The position numbers were made by a program, and so were the translations under genes. A stretch of DNA of 64,000 nt from Phoronis australis (taxonomy: Eukaryota > Phoronida > Phoronidae). Below the pieces are notes generated by a model that did not search any database, was not told the origin of the DNA, and saw nothing but the letters and a program-made list of their open reading frames with translations. Below are positions 61,001 through 64,000 of the stretch, one piece after another; the first letter of the stretch is position 1, and each line of letters begins with the position of its first letter. Location of the stretch: positions 125,195 to 189,194 of the forward strand of contig NMRA01000328.1 of assembly GCA_002633005.1 (NCBI GenBank). Direction: 5' to 3'.

Positions 61001-61880
61001 AAACACTTTCAAAAAGGTTTAAGTGGTTCCCTTCCATCACAAAAACAACTTTTGATTGAGACCACTTACCATTACCATATGAAATTGGTTGTTGATTATT
61101 CCTTAATCATAATAAATGAGATTTCTGGGCATAAAAAATCCGATTTGCCATGACATGTCATTTTTCTCCCTCCAACATGATTTCAAGCTAACAAACAGCC
61201 AGGACTAGCAAGACCAAAAAATCACTTGTCATGTATGCAAGTTGACTATTAGGTCAATGTTACAGGGTAGGTGGTCAAAATCTACAGGTAAGTTCTTCAA
61301 TAGTCATTAAGTTTACCTCAGTCCAATATCTTAGATTGAAAGTAACATGTAGGTATAAGTATTTCACGATGGCATTTAATTCAAGTAAAAATTGCAATTC
61401 ACAAAAAAGAAAATTGACCAGGTGCTACTTTCAGAATTTTACTATCTCCAACTTCAGTATTTGAAGAATGTCTAACTCTTTGGAACTTATCCTCGCCTTG
61501 AGAAATGACAACATGAAACGGGTTGTGAGGGTACTGTGTTCTGATTGTAATTGGAATAAGCTTTGGTCTAGACTGCCTCTTGAACCCTTCCCATCAAGGG
61601 TTTTGGTGTGACTCGTCTTCACTCAGGTATAACATTGTTAGTACACTAATTTCAAAATCCCAAGAAACTGTCCGACCTTACTGTCAAAAAATGCAACAAA
61701 AATGCCACTTGTAGCTTCAGTTACTCTCCTGGGGCAGTTCCAAAGATCATGTCACAACAATGACCCCATAGTGCAGTACAGTTACTACCTGAAGGCCATG
61801 CAGACTCTCAACATCTATGCCTAATGTATCAGTTTTGAGGACTGTTGCATCTAGAATTTTTACTTGTGAACTCCTAGACC
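58073..61880. other. Intergenic, no gene supported
   Basis: AT-rich, with no recognisable repeats or genes. The only slightly coding-like piece is the minus strand at about 60100-60240 (MKYYEENSAKWTTTEGANN and on), between an AG and a GTCAGT. It is too weak to call an exon. Confidence 0.45.
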
Positions 61881-61884
61881 TTAA

Positions 61885-62023
61885 AGGAGAAGGCAACCTT
61901 TTTCGTGTTATTTTTAGTAAAAATAAGTTTCGTTGATTATCCCAGATATATTTTTCATTCAATAATGGCTTCCTGTAATTTTATTATCTAGTCGTGCCTT
62001 ACTCCAGAAGTGACGTTTAAGGG
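61885..62023 (+). repeat. Left terminal inverted repeat of the Kolobok element
   Basis: 139 bp, matching the right end in inverted orientation with scattered substitutions and small indels. Confidence 0.85.
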
Positions 62024-62155
62024 TTAAGAATTTCCTGCCATTTTGTTTTCATGTTATTAGTCTGACTGTTTGAGCTCTCCAGTCATTCATTGTTTTCATT
62101 ACCTGGGTTGTGATAAGTTCAGTGGTAGTATGAATTTGTTTAGGAGTCAGTCAAC

Positions 62156-62765
62156 ATGCCACATTGTTGCTGCATAATGAGGTGTACTCATTATGGTCTC
62201 ACTCACACTTTGGTAATGCCATTACACCGCTTTCCGAAAGATGACATGCTCTGCCGTACTTGGCTCATTTCTGTAAAGAAGGCACTGTCATCCTACACGC
62301 AACGTACAAAGCAGTGGAGAATTACCGAGTGTGAGGCAAGCATTTTCTGTCATCGCATTACGAAAGGGATAAGTACGTGGAATTGGTGTAGGTTCCTGCA
62401 AAACAATGTAGATGGGTGCCATACTGTCATTGCTGATTCCCCGCAATGCCCCATCGCCACCCCTGAGAAGAGTATTTTTGAAGCGAGTAGCCTCACGAGC
62501 TGTGTCCTCTACAGCGACTGGAAGCCCTCCCGGACCGAATTTATCCCAGAGCGTGCAATTCCTGGAACTAGCAGTGATTGACCCTGTGCTAGTGTTGTCT
62601 CCAGCCCGGCCAGAACCTGTAAGCAGCCTGGCTGCAGCGATGTTGACTAAGTGAATACAGGTCCAGTGCGACACCTTGAGTGGGGAGAACAGTTGCTCGT
62701 CCAGTGATCTGGCCGCTGAGCCAAACTTTGATAAGTTTATTACAGACTTGACTAAAGTACTGGAG
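62156..62765 (+). pseudogene. THAP-domain transposase fragment, frameshifted
   Basis: The first frame starts MPHCCCIMRCTH, with Cys at positions 5 and 10 exactly as in THAP domains, and continues PLHRFPKDDMLCRTWLISVK. Near 62335 a small insertion shifts the frame: the expected C-x2-H-F appears as Cys-Glu in one frame and Lys-His-Phe in the next, followed by LSSHYERDKYVEL. A second shift near 62412 leads to GAILSLLIPRNAPSPP, which fits the end of a THAP domain. Downstream, after a possible acceptor at 62663, SGENSCSSSDLAAEPNFDK continues coding-like to about 62765. No catalytic domain is present. A THAP domain binds DNA through its C2CH zinc site; here it is disrupted. Confidence 0.7.
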
Positions 62766-63105
62766 CTAGAAGGTGCCAGGTGTGTGGCGAGGGAGTCACA
62801 CAGCGGAATTTAAGCAGCCTTTGGGTGCTCAGGCCACCATCCAGTGAGAACAGGATAGGCTTTCCACTGAGGTCGGCATAAAAGTGCACACCGTGCACTT
62901 GCACCAAGACAAGTCCCACCATGTCTGCTCTCAACCTCTGCACTGCTGTCTGTGCATATCCTGTCTCACTATACTCGGGCTCAAACATATATCCACCCAC
63001 TGACTGTTCGTGAAAAATTTCCCCGTCACCACTGCTATGAACAATGCCTCCGTCACTCATGTCACTGTGTCTGTGATATGGGTCGCCCAGTCCAGCCATT
63101 TTCAA
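62752..63105 (-). pseudogene. N-terminal part of a P2X7-like intracellular-domain protein (second ORF of the element)
   Basis: An ORF of 117 codons starts 186 bp inside the right inverted repeat and runs towards the THAP ORF. It begins MKMAGLGDPYHRHSDMSDGG and contains SVGGYMFEPEYSETGY followed by AVQRLRAD. A YxFEPEY segment followed by a charged helix is a common start of invertebrate proteins annotated as 'P2X7-like', which carry only the Cys-rich cytosolic domain of the P2X7 receptor. The Cys-rich part itself (WCxCGxC...MPT) is not present, so the match is to the leader only. The second half of the frame appears random, which fits truncation by an internal deletion. The family call is tentative. 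Confidence 0.4.
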
Positions 63106-63290
63106 GCTACTAAAAACTATACAATCCCTTAATCCAACGTAACTGAGTTCTCTAACAACCTAGCTTGTCGTATAATACTCGTGGATGGGAAGTGGTGACG
63201 ACAATTTTAGGAGACCAGCACAAAAACAACAGTAGAACAGATCCTCACAGTAAACTTTAATGCACTAAGAAAAAAAATGGTGGGAAAAAA

Positions 63291-63429
63291 CCCCTAAATA
63301 TCACTTCTGGAGTAAGGCACGACTAATTAATAAAATTACAGGAAGCCCCAATTAACGGAAACATATGTCTGGGATAATTAACATACTGTGTTTTTACTAA
63401 AAATGACATGAAAAAATGTTGCCTTCCCC
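63291..63429 (-). repeat. Right terminal inverted repeat of the Kolobok element
   Basis: 139 bp; reverse complement begins GGGGAAGGCAAC and ends AGAAGTGATATTTAGGGG. TTAA follows at 63430. Confidence 0.85.
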
Positions 63430-63433
63430 TTAA

Positions 63434-64000
63434 ACACCTGGAGGTTTATGGTCCAAATCCTGACCAATCATGATGCAAGAATTTCATCATTCCCGGCTGT
63501 ACACCTGTCAAGTGGTAAAATGTTTAGCACTTGAGACAATGTACTCATTAAGCATTTGAAGAATAACTTGAAAAATGACAAATTTCTCAACATTAGCACC
63601 GTCAATTAATGTGAAGAACAGCATTTTCTCACAACTTAAGACTACAGTTATAATCTGTTTTGTAGCTCTCTCATGTAACTGATTTGAACCTATATTCTCT
63701 TCAAAGTATACAATATAGTTTAAAACTGCAGTTTGTCTAGATTAGGTGCTCCAATATTAACAGGAAACCCCACCGAAGATTGATAAGTTAAATGCTAAGC
63801 GAGGTAGCTTATAAAAACAGCAAACCAGACAAAGAAGCAGATGGTAAGAGGCACTAACATCAAAAATAAATAACACAATTTCTTCTATGTGCTAAGGTAA
63901 CACAGACTGTAAAAGAACTAAAAAGAACAAAAAATGAAAATAGTCTCCAACGATCATTAGATAAATCAGCTTTTTGCCTCATGTAAGAGGTTGATATCTA
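63434..64000. other. No feature recognised
   Basis: AT-rich flank of the transposon without open frames of note. Confidence 0.5.

Larger units (their letters stand above)
61885..63429. mobile_element. 1,545-bp Kolobok-type transposon with TTAA duplication
   Basis: TTAA flanks both sides (61881-61884 and 63430-63433). The outer ends are AGGAGAAGGCAAC and, inverted, GGGGAAGGCAAC. The terminal inverted repeats are 139 bp (61885-62023 and 63291-63429) and keep long matches such as GTCGTGCCTTACTCCAGAAG and TTATCCCAGA. A TTAA target, long inverted repeats and a THAP-domain ORF together are the signature of the Kolobok superfamily; PiggyBac also uses TTAA but has no THAP domain. At 1.5 kb it is too short for a full transposase gene. 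It keeps the starts of two converging genes, one at each end, and looks like an internal-deletion derivative. Confidence 0.85.

Noticed and set aside
62288-62674. 128-codon minus frame inside the Kolobok element
   Set aside because: Opposite to the THAP-domain coding sequence, whose motifs are specific; the minus reading has none.

Overview
The window is animal nuclear DNA. It is AT-rich, mostly non-coding, dense in transposon debris, and its recognisable genes are split into exons with GT..AG introns. The one gene I can identify with certainty is a D-type cyclin on the minus strand, five exons, about 37.25 kb down to 24.10 kb. Its exon boundaries match those of vertebrate cyclin D genes, and it keeps both the N-terminal LxCxE Rb-binding motif and the C-terminal phosphodegron. 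The repeat load (THAP-type Kolobok element, many MITEs, LINE debris) suggests a marine invertebrate, perhaps an invertebrate deuterostome. That taxonomic guess is weak.

Layout. 1-1.07 kb: duplicated copies of a dispersed repeat. 1.08-6.93 kb: a 5.86 kb element with long inverted ends and a TA target duplication, which contains a second nested foldback element (3.65-5.47 kb) made of short palindromic repeats. 6.9-14.9 kb: non-coding DNA with short tandem repeats, copies of the first dispersed repeat and a Helitron-like terminal hairpin. 14.91-15.12 kb: an isolated plus-strand exon encoding an acidic segment of an unidentified protein. 15.65-15.94 kb: a 36-bp x 8 minisatellite. 19.6-21.5 kb: a CpG-containing region of broken coding sequence, mainly minus strand, unidentified. 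22.1-24.1 kb: probable 3' UTR of cyclin D. 24.1-37.25 kb: cyclin D exons and introns. 37.3-38.4 kb: its probable promoter, with two CCAAT/CRE pairs.

39.2-51.8 kb is a patchwork of small mobile elements: GC-rich hairpin units, a LINE C-terminal zinc-knuckle fragment, a 412-bp MITE with 36-bp terminal inverted repeats that interrupts a small membrane-protein-like ORF, a 171-bp hairpin MITE and a 142-bp GGATCC-ended MITE. It also holds an orphan coding-like ORF at 41.6-42.0 kb and one assembly gap inside a G run. 49.5-61.9 kb shows almost no recognisable genes, only a 56-bp x 4 minisatellite and dispersed repeats. 61.885-63.429 kb is a complete 1,545-bp Kolobok-type transposon with TTAA target duplication, 139-bp inverted repeats, a frameshifted THAP-domain ORF on the plus strand and, facing it, an ORF on the minus strand that resembles the N-terminus of invertebrate P2X7-like intracellular-domain proteins.

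Apart from cyclin D there is no evident pathway linking the features. The genes and elements appear to be neighbours by insertion history, not by function.
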